Assembly (NCBI GenBank): GCA_000310025.1 | Contig: FN649746.1 | Coordinates: forward strand, 1,825,469-1,845,848 | DNA length: 20,380 nt | Reading direction: 5' to 3' | Source of the DNA: Ectocarpus siliculosus | Lineage: Eukaryota; Sar; Phaeophyceae; Ectocarpales; Ectocarpaceae | Part shown: one piece after another, positions 1 to 7,769 of the stretch | Layout of the letters: each line of letters begins with the position of its first letter | How positions within the stretch are numbered: the first letter of the stretch is position 1 | The notes under the pieces: model-generated | What the model was told of the DNA's origin: nothing | Databases searched by the model: none | Seen by the model: only the letters and a program-made list of their open reading frames with translations | Translations under genes and position numbers: made by a program

Positions 1-28
1 CCCCCCCCCCCCCCCCCCCCCCCCCCCC
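1..28. repeat. poly(C) run at window edge
   Basis: Twenty-eight consecutive C bases open the window and then ordinary mixed sequence starts. It does not match a telomere repeat (brown algal and plant telomeres are TTTAGGG-like). It may be a true homopolymer or an assembly-edge artefact; the sequence alone cannot decide. Confidence 0.9.
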
Positions 29-448
29 TCACGTTATTGAGTCAAAGCCTCTCGGCCAGCCAAAAAATCAGCCTATCCGGTGGATTTCGATCGGCCTGAG
101 AGCCTCCGCCGGCGATGGGACTGTTGTCCCACCCCACTCTACTCCAGACTAGATCGACCCCTCGATCAAGACGTGGACTCCTTGGCAACTCGAAAGCACC
201 ACAAAAAAAAATATCCCCGTGAAGGGCAAACACGGCCTACAGATAGCGACCGTTTTTGTGAGAAATAGGGAGTTAAGGACTTGGTGTTTGTCACAATCAA
301 ACCATTTCGGCTGATAAATGCTCTGTGGAGGCCGTTACGGCCGGCATCGTAGGCGGGGGAGGCAGAGCGAGGTCCTCATTTTTTTTGGACGACAAGCCAA
401 ACAAAGACAGCATTTTTCCGTGAACATCATCAACATCATCAACACGCC
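29..448. other. 3' flank of minus-strand host gene, no other gene seen
   Basis: I see no convincing coding exon here. The part nearest 448 is probably the 3' untranslated region of the minus-strand gene that ends at 449. It contains a short GATGATGTT-type repetition on the minus strand (about 424-447). Open frames on both strands are short and have no splice-site or motif support. Confidence 0.5.
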
Positions 449-583
449 CTACCAGTTGACGGAGCCCATCAGCCCGATCGACAGGAAGCCCATGACGTAC
501 ACGTGGATGCTTCCCTCTCCGGAGGCCGCCACGTACACCAGGAGGCCCACCAGGATGCACAGCACGCCGTTGATGAAAGGAAC
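449..583 (-). CDS. terminal exon of a host membrane protein (partial gene)
   Basis: Read on the minus strand from 583 to 449, this gives 44 codons and a TAG stop at 451-449. The peptide starts VPFINGVLCILVGLLVY and ends SIGLMGSVNW, so it carries two hydrophobic helices (about residues 3-20 and 27-42) separated by a short ASGEGS loop. This is typical of a C-terminal transmembrane hairpin. An in-frame TAA lies just upstream (minus strand), so the segment must be reached by splicing. A good acceptor, ...TTAACAACAG, ends at 584. The next exons upstream are the duplicated 32-bp exons at 699-730 and 819-850, whose ends are phase-compatible with a GTT start. I do not recognise the family. The exon is seen in the sequence; membership in one gene with the 32-bp exons is inferred. 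Confidence 0.6.
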   Translation of the reverse strand, partial: VPFINGVLCILVGLLVYVAASGEGSIHVYVMGFLSIGLMGSVNW

Positions 584-698
584 CTGTTGTTAAGCAAGGG
601 GACATCAAACAAATAAAAATATCACTGATAATTCAGCGTTAGCCTTCAGACTGATAATTGGGTGTTTAGGCTTAAAAACAGTTTTAATCTCCACTCAC

Positions 699-730
699 TG
701 CAAAGACTTTCAAGACGTCCCGTTCGCCTG
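699..730 (-). CDS. 32-bp internal exon, duplicate copy B
   Basis: On the minus strand this exon is preceded by ...AACACCACAG (acceptor) and followed by GTGAGT, a consensus donor. In the phase that joins the terminal exon it reads GERDVLKVFA after two leading bases. It is a near copy of the exon at 819-850, 120 bp away, with similarity extending into both flanking introns. The two predicted amino acid differences are Val/Gly and Glu/Lys. Because 32 is not a multiple of three, using both copies would break the frame. Confidence 0.5.
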
Positions 731-818
731 CTGTGGTGTTATCTCGAACGGCTGGCCTTTCAGTGATTTTGTATGCAATTGTTTTAAAAATAACGACCAA
801 AGACGCCCCGACACTTAC

Positions 819-850
819 TGCAAAGACTTCCAAGACGTCCCGTTCGACTG
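819..850 (-). CDS. 32-bp internal exon, duplicate copy A
   Basis: The minus strand reads ...AACACCACAG | exon | GTAAGT, a perfect consensus donor. In phase it gives VERDVLEVFA after two leading bases. It pairs with copy B at 699-730. A spliced product would join either copy, but not both, to the terminal exon at 583. I cannot place the exon farther upstream with confidence. Confidence 0.5.
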
Positions 851-1155
851 CTGTGGTGTTAACAAGATGAACGACGGAAGGCAAACGGCGCCGTGAGCGC
901 GTCAATCGGACTTGGCTTAGCGTCCGGTTGTCTAGGCAGCGGTAGGCCGTTTACGCCGCACTACGCGCCACGCCCGTGTGCATGTCCGGCACAAACGACG
1001 GCTTCCTGCAATGTGTGCATGCTGTAGAATGTGGCGGCAAGGGATTGTCACCCTGCCTCTCCGTCAGCCGGGCTGTTCTCGCCAAGCACGCCCCGCCCTA
1101 CAACGCACGTGTACACCCACACGCAGGACCAAGGTTACGTCACCCACACAACGTG
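851..1155. other. no recognisable feature
   Basis: GC-rich unique sequence between the duplicated exons and the foldback element. It may be intron of the minus-strand host gene or may hold its upstream exons. The short open frames here overlap on both strands and none has motif or splice support. Confidence 0.4.
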
Positions 1156-1742
1156 AAATTTCAAGGGGGCCTCCGCATGGAAGCCATGGAACACCCTGAG
1201 GTTGCGCGTCAATCGAGGTCGCGAGGGGGGGGGGAAGGGGGATCTATTGTAGAGGATTTAGTGTGGAATACTTGGACCTATTTATCATTAGCTATGCAAA
1301 GCTATGTGGGATTTTTGTGGGGAAAAAAATCTATACATGTGTTATTTGTGTAGGATTTAGAATGGCTATATTTGAACCAAGAAGTCCCGGTACTATATGA
1401 GTTTTAGAATGCGACACTTCAGCCTATAGGATAAGAGTATGGCCATACTCAAACCTATACACCTACGGATCACTTGGGTCTTAGGATGCCATACTACATC
1501 CTGTCGTAATATAGTATGACCTTACTTCAACCAGTTACTCCCCCGTGTTATATGGATTTCAAACGCGACCCGAAACCCAATACAAGGAAGAGTATATAGG
1601 TTTTACTATATACACACAAAATCCCAGACAACAGACTGCTGCAAGTCATCCGTGCAGCCTACTGATCCTGGGCGTCAATCTTGGTCCGGGGGGGGGGTCG
1701 GGGTGTTCCATGGGATCCTTGCGGAGGGCCCCTTGGAAATTT
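1156..1742. mobile_element. foldback/MITE-like element with about 40-bp inverted arms
   Basis: The left arm at 1156-1195 and the right arm at 1702-1742 are inverted copies of each other (about 35 of 41 positions match). Key segments are AAATTTC, CCTCCGCA and CCATGGAACACC. Just inside each arm is a G-run preceded by a GCGTCAATC motif in direct orientation. The interior (about 1250-1660) is AT-richer, full of CTATA/TATAGG words and without an open frame. This is the layout of a non-autonomous foldback or MITE-like insertion. No target duplication was resolved, so the true ends may lie outside the arms. Confidence 0.5.
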
Positions 1743-1890
1743 CTAATTTATGAGTGTAACGGAGGACCCCGCCCCCCCCTGCATCCCACTGGCGAACGAC
1801 GAGCCGGTGCACTTCTGGAACCGCTTGCCTTCCCCCGGGAAAAAAACAACAAAAACACCCCCAAGAGGGTGAAGAGACACAAACTTGTTA

Positions 1891-2028
1891 TACCCTGGTC
1901 GAAAAGCGGCTCGCTCAGCTGGGTGCACAGTATCCAGCAGCGTGGAATTGAACCCAGATGATTGGTCAACGCCCACTTTCAACCCGCCGCGTTTTACTTT
2001 CAGAGTGAGTTGCTCTTCGACCAGGGTA
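1891..2028. repeat. 25-bp inverted repeat with 87-bp spacer
   Basis: TACCCTGGTCGAA begins the left arm (1891-1915) and its reverse complement, TTCGACCAGGGTA, ends the right arm (2004-2028). About 21 of 25 positions pair. On the minus strand the spacer contains GGTTCAATTCC, which fits a tRNA B-box, but no tRNA cloverleaf can be built around it. This may be another small foldback element or a tRNA-related SINE relic. Confidence 0.45.
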
Positions 2029-4047
2029 ACACCCTGTCGTGTCGTCTCCCCAACAAGAATCTTTGCTCGTGGGCACTGTTCTAGTGATGCTGAATCGACT
2101 GCTCCTCCTTGTGTGGCAAACCTTCTCGCGTCTCTGCTGTATGTCGTCTCTGCTGAATGCAGAGCACGACGCGGTCGTCACGCCTACAGCGACGCGAGTT
2201 GTACACTGGTGCGCGCGGGGGTGGGTATCCGTACGTTCGCTTTCTTTGGCTGGCTATGATGAAAAGGCTTGGTGGATTACCGCCGGCTGTGGCGACGCTC
2301 CGGGTGCCTTCAGCGCGGTATTGTGTGTGTTCCATCTTCTTCGGTGCAATGTGTCGAAAAGCACGATGACCAGGCCGGGGAAGACAGCGCTGATCACAGG
2401 GACGGCACCCCTGACGCCGAGTTCGCGACTTAACAGCTAGAGGGACGGACCCCGGCAAAAGCTTTCACAGAAACGCGAGATGGCCCCTGGACTACCTCAT
2501 GAGTCACCGCGCTGGTGCGTAGTCTAATAGTGGTCACGTGCTTTTTCAACACAAAGAGGCTGCAGCAGTGTGCTACCTTTTCGAAACGGTGTTTGTGCTG
2601 CCATCGCATCGATTCCGGACGTCGGACTACAGCAGGAACACATGGAGGTCCCAGCCGGGGCCACACGTTTCGCACTCCTGCTACGGAAGGCATCATTGCT
2701 GGAATATGTTTCTGTACATGTAGTCCACCCAGATGGTGTACAGCAGTGTACGGTGCTGATTTTTTTGTTTGAGTCTCAAGAGGGATTGTCAGTTGGCAAA
2801 GTCGCGACTGATCATGGCGGTGCAATCCACGGTCATAGACGCATACTGCAGAACAGGTGCAAGGCTTTGCAGAAAAGGAGCACTACTGCTGCAATCTATT
2901 GTAGGCGTTATTGTACTGCCATGACACACCACCCCACCTCGTGGGTGGCTTCTTCGATGCTGCTGCCGTACTCGGTGTAACGGAGATATGGTAGCAAATC
3001 GCGAGTTCTGCCCACCCTTTGATTTTGCTTCGAGAAGTGCTGCGCCATAGCATCTGAATTGAAGCTGCACGCGGCATTTTCAGCTCTCGGGAGACAACTT
3101 TCGCCTACTGCTCTAAGGCTGGTGAGTGGCCAGCTGCATGTTGGTGTCCCGATTCAGCCGACTTTACGACTGCTGAGCTTCTGGTGTAGACTACAGCAAT
3201 ACAGCAGTACGGGTAGTCGATCGTACTGCTATAGAGAGGGGAACTTATCTCAAGAACAGAGGAACGTGAAGCCCAACTACTACCTAACAGGTACCTGCAT
3301 CCCCCATTGGTTCTTCCAAGAGGAAGCAAACCGCGAGCCTCGGGGGGAACACAAAAGGTTGTAAGTGGTGGCGTGTTCAGGTAGGCGGCTGTCCAGCATT
3401 GTTCTTGCGGCTACTTACGCATGCATGTAGCAGGTTCCAACGGCGCTTTGAGGTTGAGCCGCAAATATTCTCACCAGCTGAACGGAGCTGCCCGGCTTCA
3501 TCGCCAGGTCGACGAGCCACTGGCCGATACCTTCTCCACCCCCTGAATCCGACATCGTATCACGAACTCTCAACACTGACAGCTGCTGAAGCGTGTTGTG
3601 TGGCTGTGCAATGTGTGCTGAGAGCAGCTGCCAGGCCCTTCGGTTGGGGGTGTCGTGGGTGTTATCTGGGGGGGGGCTGGGGCGGGGGGTCTAAGCCCTC
3701 TCGCGGGGAGGGCAGATGATGTATCTATGCATACCAGCAGCAGCCGGCACAGGGTAGCAGCGTAACACAATAACAGGGCCCCGGACACCAAGAAAATCAT
3801 GTCGTTTACTGTCTAGCTTGTCGTGAGTAAGTATGTAGACAACAAACAAGAGAGTGTGCTGAAGAACAAATTCAAAATTTGAAAATTCAAATAGTCGACA
3901 TGGCGGCAGCTGTAGTCTAAATCTCTTTTCTGCTGCGGTGTACCTGCTGTACCCGATGAGGGAAAGCCGAAAGCACCCCCTAGCCATGCCAGCTGCCCCC
4001 TGCACTCAAGTTCCATAGAACTAGCCCACTCAATAGGTTCGCATATA
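2029..4047. other. 2-kb intergenic or intronic stretch without recognisable gene
   Basis: No open frame here shows a known domain, and those on opposite strands overlap each other. The segment has many CAGCAGTGTAC/TACTGCTG words, a perfect small palindrome TTCAAAATTTGAA near 3870, and an AT-rich end (4041-4050) that served as the retrotransposon target. Confidence 0.5.
3646..3689 (+). other. G-run cluster, potential G-quadruplex
   Basis: Five G-runs of 3 to 9 bases occur within 44 bp on the plus strand, closing with runs of 9, 4 and 6 G separated by only one or two bases. This meets the usual four-run definition of a potential intramolecular G-quadruplex. Biological use is unknown. Confidence 0.6.
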
Positions 4048-4051
4048 TATG
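4048..4051. repeat. left target-site duplication (TATG)
   Basis: TATG immediately precedes the left LTR boundary and is repeated immediately after the right LTR at 12885-12888. A 4-bp duplication is within the 4-6 bp range produced by retroviral-type integrases. The bases before it are an AT dinucleotide run. Confidence 0.85.
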
Positions 4052-4516
4052 TGTAGCAAGTGGAGAGACTGTAATCTGAGAGGGATCCTGTGACTTGAGA
4101 AAGTCTTGTAGGAAAAGACTCGAGCTTCTGGTTCAAGGCTCGCAGGGGTCACATATGCACATGTCTGGTTTCTGAGAGGATCCCACGCATGACTAAATGG
4201 TGACTAAACAGCTACCGACCTGTTGGTAGCAGTCTCTCGCTCTTGCACCGAGTTCGAAGGAGCGCTTGAACAGCGGTAGAGAAAGCCTAGAAGGAGGCTT
4301 GTGGAACGTGGAGAAGGTCTCCGGTCGTGGATACGGTATTCGCTTTGATTATTGCTAAGCACAAGTGCCAACAAAGGAAGTGAGCAGCGTGTGCGCGGGC
4401 GACACGCTCTACAAGGAGCTCTGCGGAATGTACAGAACTATACAGCACTCTATGGGAATAATGCAAACCTCCCAAAGGTGCAACTCCTTGAAACCGTAAC
4501 TAAATTAACCGTGACA
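4052..4516 (-). repeat. 3' LTR
   Basis: This 465-bp repeat is identical by eye to 12420-12884. In element sense it begins TGTCACGG and ends TTGCTACA, giving TGT...ACA termini. It contains a 6-bp-stem hairpin, GCTACC/GGTAGC, at 4211-4230 and two TGACTAAA words at 4190-4197 and 4201-4208, 11 bp apart, which could bind bZIP-type factors. No certain TATA box or polyadenylation signal was identified. Confidence 0.97.
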
Positions 4517-4526
4517 TCCCCCCTAG
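4517..4526 (-). promoter_or_regulatory. polypurine tract (plus-strand DNA primer)
   Basis: In element sense the bases just before the 3' LTR read CTAGGGGGGA followed by TGTCAC. A purine run directly abutting the 3' LTR is where RNase H leaves the RNA primer for second-strand synthesis. Position and composition both match. Confidence 0.85.
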
Positions 4527-5643
4527 CATGGACAGCTATTTGTCAGCTGTCACATGCTAAACTGTAGCGGGAATTGCGGACACCGCAAAGTGGCGCACTT
4601 CCTCTTGAAAAACTACCATGCGATGCCTATAAGTTGGACCGAAAGTTCGACCGAGAATATCGAGAGGGGACAGCGAAAAAACCTACATAAAAACCGCTCG
4701 TCTCGACATTCTCACTGCGCGTTGAACAGGCCCGACATCGACTTGTGCGAAGGAAAAACCCGGTGTCCGGGAGAAACCCTTCGCCCCCATCCCGAGAGCC
4801 AAAGAATTCAGGCCAGCGACCGAAAACACCAAGTGCCACTTGGACGTAAAATACTCTTACAAAAAACCGTCCTTCACTTGGTGAATTCACTGTAGTGGCT
4901 GGCCCGACCCTCATCTACAGCGCGGGAAAAACCTGGCCATCCAGGGATAATCCCATTGCGCAAAGCACCTACAACACCAAACCAAAACCAAAACCACACC
5001 GCAGCTGCAACCGTACAATTCGATCACTGCGATGGCACTCGTACACCTACGACACAAAATCAACACACTCCACGCATCAAGACGCCACTACGAAGTGCCC
5101 ACAAGGGTGCCACCGGGTACTGCAAAATCAGCAACCAGGTATCAAATCCTCCGGCTATACAAGTACAATCAGGACACACATAACACTCAAAATACCCTAC
5201 GCTTCACAAGGGCTAAATAAAATAGTACGTCTAGACACGCGAAACAATCTACTCGCCAAAAGGAAACCGTGAACTACGCGCGCTACGGCAAGGTACACAC
5301 TCCAAACTAGCTATCTATCGGGAGAATCAGAACGTGCCGACTAGTGTACGGGTATTGTAGAACTACCTGCATACGGACGCACTATTCCTAGGGCTTCCAA
5401 CTACCACCCACACGCATCGGGGGAATCAGCGCGTACCGACCGGTGTACGGGCATCGTAAGACTGCCTGCATACGGACGCACTATCCCTAGGAATCAACAC
5501 CTACATCCTACCACCCAACGCAGCGCAAAACCGACTCGTGTACTGGCGTCTCTGGACCACCTGAAAACGGCCGTGCCCCGTCTAAGAAACGAACGTTCTG
5601 CAATCGAAAGGCACCATAGTCCGGCCACGCAAGCCATTGGCCG
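4527..5643 (-). other. 3' untranslated region of the retrotransposon
   Basis: About 1.1 kb separates the end of pol from the polypurine tract. No domain-bearing frame is present in either strand. It holds an imperfect hairpin (GAGAATATCGAGA at 4653-4665 with its near complement at 4701-4713, 12 of 13 paired), a CCAAGTG/CACTTGG stem near 4828-4842, and a duplicated 99-bp unit at 5317-5528. Chromoviruses usually have short 3' regions, so the length is notable. Confidence 0.7.
5317..5528. repeat. two-copy 99-bp tandem repeat in the 3' region
   Basis: The units start at 5316/5317 (ATCGGGAGAATCAG) and 5416 (ATCGGGGGAATCAG) and both contain the exact block CTGCATACGGACGCACTAT. Each is followed by a CTACCACCCA segment. 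Similarity is high with scattered substitutions, so the duplication is older than the last transposition. It may hold cis-acting RNA signals; that is speculation. Confidence 0.8.
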
Positions 5644-6713
5644 CTACTTCGCTAGTCGCTCCAGCTCTCGGCGGGAGAGCTCTTCCCAGTTCTGGTCGTT
5701 GTAACGTACACGCCAGTAAGGGTGGAGATAGTCGTACACCTGGCCTTGTAACCTGATTCCTCCATCCAGCTCCTTCCAGAAGGTGAAACCTATCGGAAAC
5801 AGCTTCAGAGCTTCGGCGTGCGACAGCGGGGCACGGGACTTGGGTAAGACAGGCAAAGGATCGGTGGCGCGTTGCGGGTAGTACAGATGCCACAGTGCGA
5901 CGAAGCCATCCAACTGAAGGGGCGTGAAACTCTGCAGCATGACCTCTTCTGACACCCAGTCCGACACCACCCCATTTCCAGACATCCCCTTATACTCCCA
6001 AACTAACTGAGCGCCAGAGGTTGATCGGGTTCTATGGCAGTCCACAATGGAGACAAATCCCAACATCTCTGCGGCCCCCGCAGGGAGTTTGAAATCGGAT
6101 CCCCAAGCGTAAGTCGCGAACTCGTCGGCGATGGAATGTCTGAGCGAGGGGGGTCGAAGGTGGAAAGGCTTAACATCGGCGGTAGACACTCTCCGGCTAC
6201 GCTTCTTTCTACCCTGCATGCTGACTCCTACACTAAGACCCGGTTGTATCACGTCCGTTACTTTCCAGGGCCCTGTGTACAAGTCGTGCTGCAGCTTCCT
6301 CCCTCTGCGATCTCGGTGACGTCGACTGTCGGTCTCGCGGACCAGCACTAAGCTGTCCTGTCCCACCGCCACTCCTGCGGATGACCTCTCGATCGACGCG
6401 TTGGCTTTCGCCCGCGCCGCTACTTGCAACTCGTGGCGCTTCTCGAGTGCCAGCCGTACTTCGCGGAGATTCTGCTTGCGTCGCTCCACGAAATTGTCAA
6501 GGCCTCGCTCCTGTCCTGCCTCGTCTGTGAGAGGCACTAACGAGTCCAAAGTCGTGCGGGGCTTGCGGCCGAACAGCAGCTCGAAAGGGGTCATGTGGGA
6601 GGGGAGCGAAGTGTCTGGCAGCGTACGCTTGATCCAAATCGACGGTGAAACATACTCGTCCCACCTGTCAGGCCACGACCTACACAGCTCCGCCAATAGC
6701 TCCTGGAGCCATC
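5644..6713 (-). CDS. integrase C-terminal half with GPY/F, chromodomain-like and Tudor-like modules
   Basis: This is the continuation of integrase after the break in the G-run at 6713-6720. It first completes the catalytic core (FELLFGRKPRTTLDSLVP is the conserved end of gypsy cores). A linker and SH3-like segment follow with YTGPWKV, the GPY/F motif. A chromodomain-like block lies at 5875-6063 (FVSIVDCH, LVWEYKG, VSDWVSEE align with the chromodomain strands and the W-x-x-E/P-E turn). At the very end (5653-5799) is a second small beta-rich block with GQVYDYLHPYWRVRYND followed by WEELSRREL, the pattern of Tudor-type histone readers. The stop is TAG at 5646-5644. Chromodomains of this lineage guide integration to marked chromatin; for this element that role is inferred. 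There is no independent start codon of note, so it would be translated as part of Pol. Confidence 0.85.
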
Positions 6714-6720
6714 CCCCCCC
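6713..6720 (-). other. 8-base homopolymer frameshift inside integrase
   Basis: In element sense the run is eight G. Upstream sequence is open in one frame and downstream conserved integrase sequence is open in the -1 frame. Nine or six G would make it continuous. A -1 slip on G-GGG-GGG would also reconnect the frames. Homopolymer sequencing error is the simplest explanation, but slippage cannot be excluded. Confidence 0.8.
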
Positions 6721-7766
6721 AGCCTCTCGACAGACCCCTGACCTCGTGGATGATCCGCAGGGCCAAACACGATGTCTGCATGCAACCACCTACACAGGTG
6801 CCTCACTACCTCCGCTCCGAACTCTGAACCCCCATCGCAGCGAATGGTTTTTGGAACACCGAAGGTCAGGCATAGCTCGATCAAGACGCGCGCAACGCCT
6901 ACTGCCTGCTTTGTCTCTAACGGGAAACCGAAAGGGAACTTAGAGGCGCGGTCTACCACGAGCAGAACGTAGTTGTTGCCGGTCAGCGACGGCGTGTCAA
7001 TCTTGAGGATATCCATTTGCAGCTCATCCCACGGCTCGAGCGGTCTACCTGGCATCATGGCTACCCGTCTGCTCTGCGGTCTCTTGCGTCTACGACAACT
7101 ACACGACAACACGTACTGTCGGGTGTCTCGCGTCATCGTGGGCCAGTGGAAATGATCTCGCAGTAAGGACAAAGTTGCTCCCGTCCCTGCATGACCATGC
7201 AGCGTGTGTACCAGAGCGATGATGTCTGCTACCATGGAGTCGGGGATAGTGGGCAGTTTCCTACCCTTACCATCCACGTACCGGATAACATCATCTTCAC
7301 CTAGGTCGTACCGCTTATCCGCCCTTCCCCCCTGGCTAGTGTTCGCATTCTCATTCAAACTCTTGCGAACCTGACCCAAGAGAGTGTCGTCTCGTTGCCG
7401 TTGAGCCAGCAGGGCTGGCTTGGTGAGCACCTGTGCAGTCGAGTCGATGACTGCCGTTCCACTCCAGCCTGGTCCTGAGGACGACCTCGGAACCTCCCCC
7501 CGTGCAGCAAGCACTTCGCCGATGTCGTCATGGCCCGGTTGGACGGGTAACGGTGGAAGCGTCGGGAGCGGGGGCACCGGGTCTGCCGACTCGACTGGCG
7601 TAGGGCCGGCCGCCATCCTGCTCGGTAGACGCCCCGTCTCCCCGACCGGTGGCAACTGTACGTCGCCGATAGGCCGCAGACGTACGGACGGCGTGCGGGA
7701 TCGGCCGCTTCTACGGGGGCCGCCTGACTCAGCATCCAACGCCGCGCACGTAGCAAAAGGCAACAC
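6713..7766 (-). CDS. integrase N-terminal half: zinc-binding region and DD35E core
   Basis: The frame continues that of RT/RNase H after a single UGA. After a low-complexity Pro-rich linker (about 150 codons) come His residues of an HHCC-type domain (HTLHGHAGTGATLSLL, then YVLSCSCRRRK). Next is the catalytic core, with first Asp in LQMDILKID, second Asp in IRCDGGSEF and Glu in GQGSVERLGG; the last two are exactly 35 residues apart. The second Cys pair is C-x-C, not the usual C-x2-C, so zinc binding may be affected. Reading frame is lost in an 8-G run (plus 6713-6720) immediately after the catalytic Glu motif, and the coherent sequence resumes in the -1 frame. Role: inserts cDNA into chromosomal DNA. 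Confidence 0.88.
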
Positions 7767-7769
7767 TCA
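7767..7769 (-). other. in-frame UGA between RNase H and integrase
   Basis: The RT/RNase H frame and the integrase frame are the same frame, interrupted only by TGA (context CTC TGA GTG). The following codon is GTG, so no strong start follows. It could be a point mutation, a sequence error or a readthrough stop; the context is not the CUA-type enhancer known for efficient readthrough. Confidence 0.85.

Noticed and set aside
976-1353. 125-codon plus-strand frame
   Set aside because: It crosses the left arm and G-run of the foldback element and has no domain.
1925-2036. tRNA gene on the minus strand suggested by GGTTCAATTCC
   Set aside because: The T-stem does not pair and no anticodon arm or acceptor stem forms.
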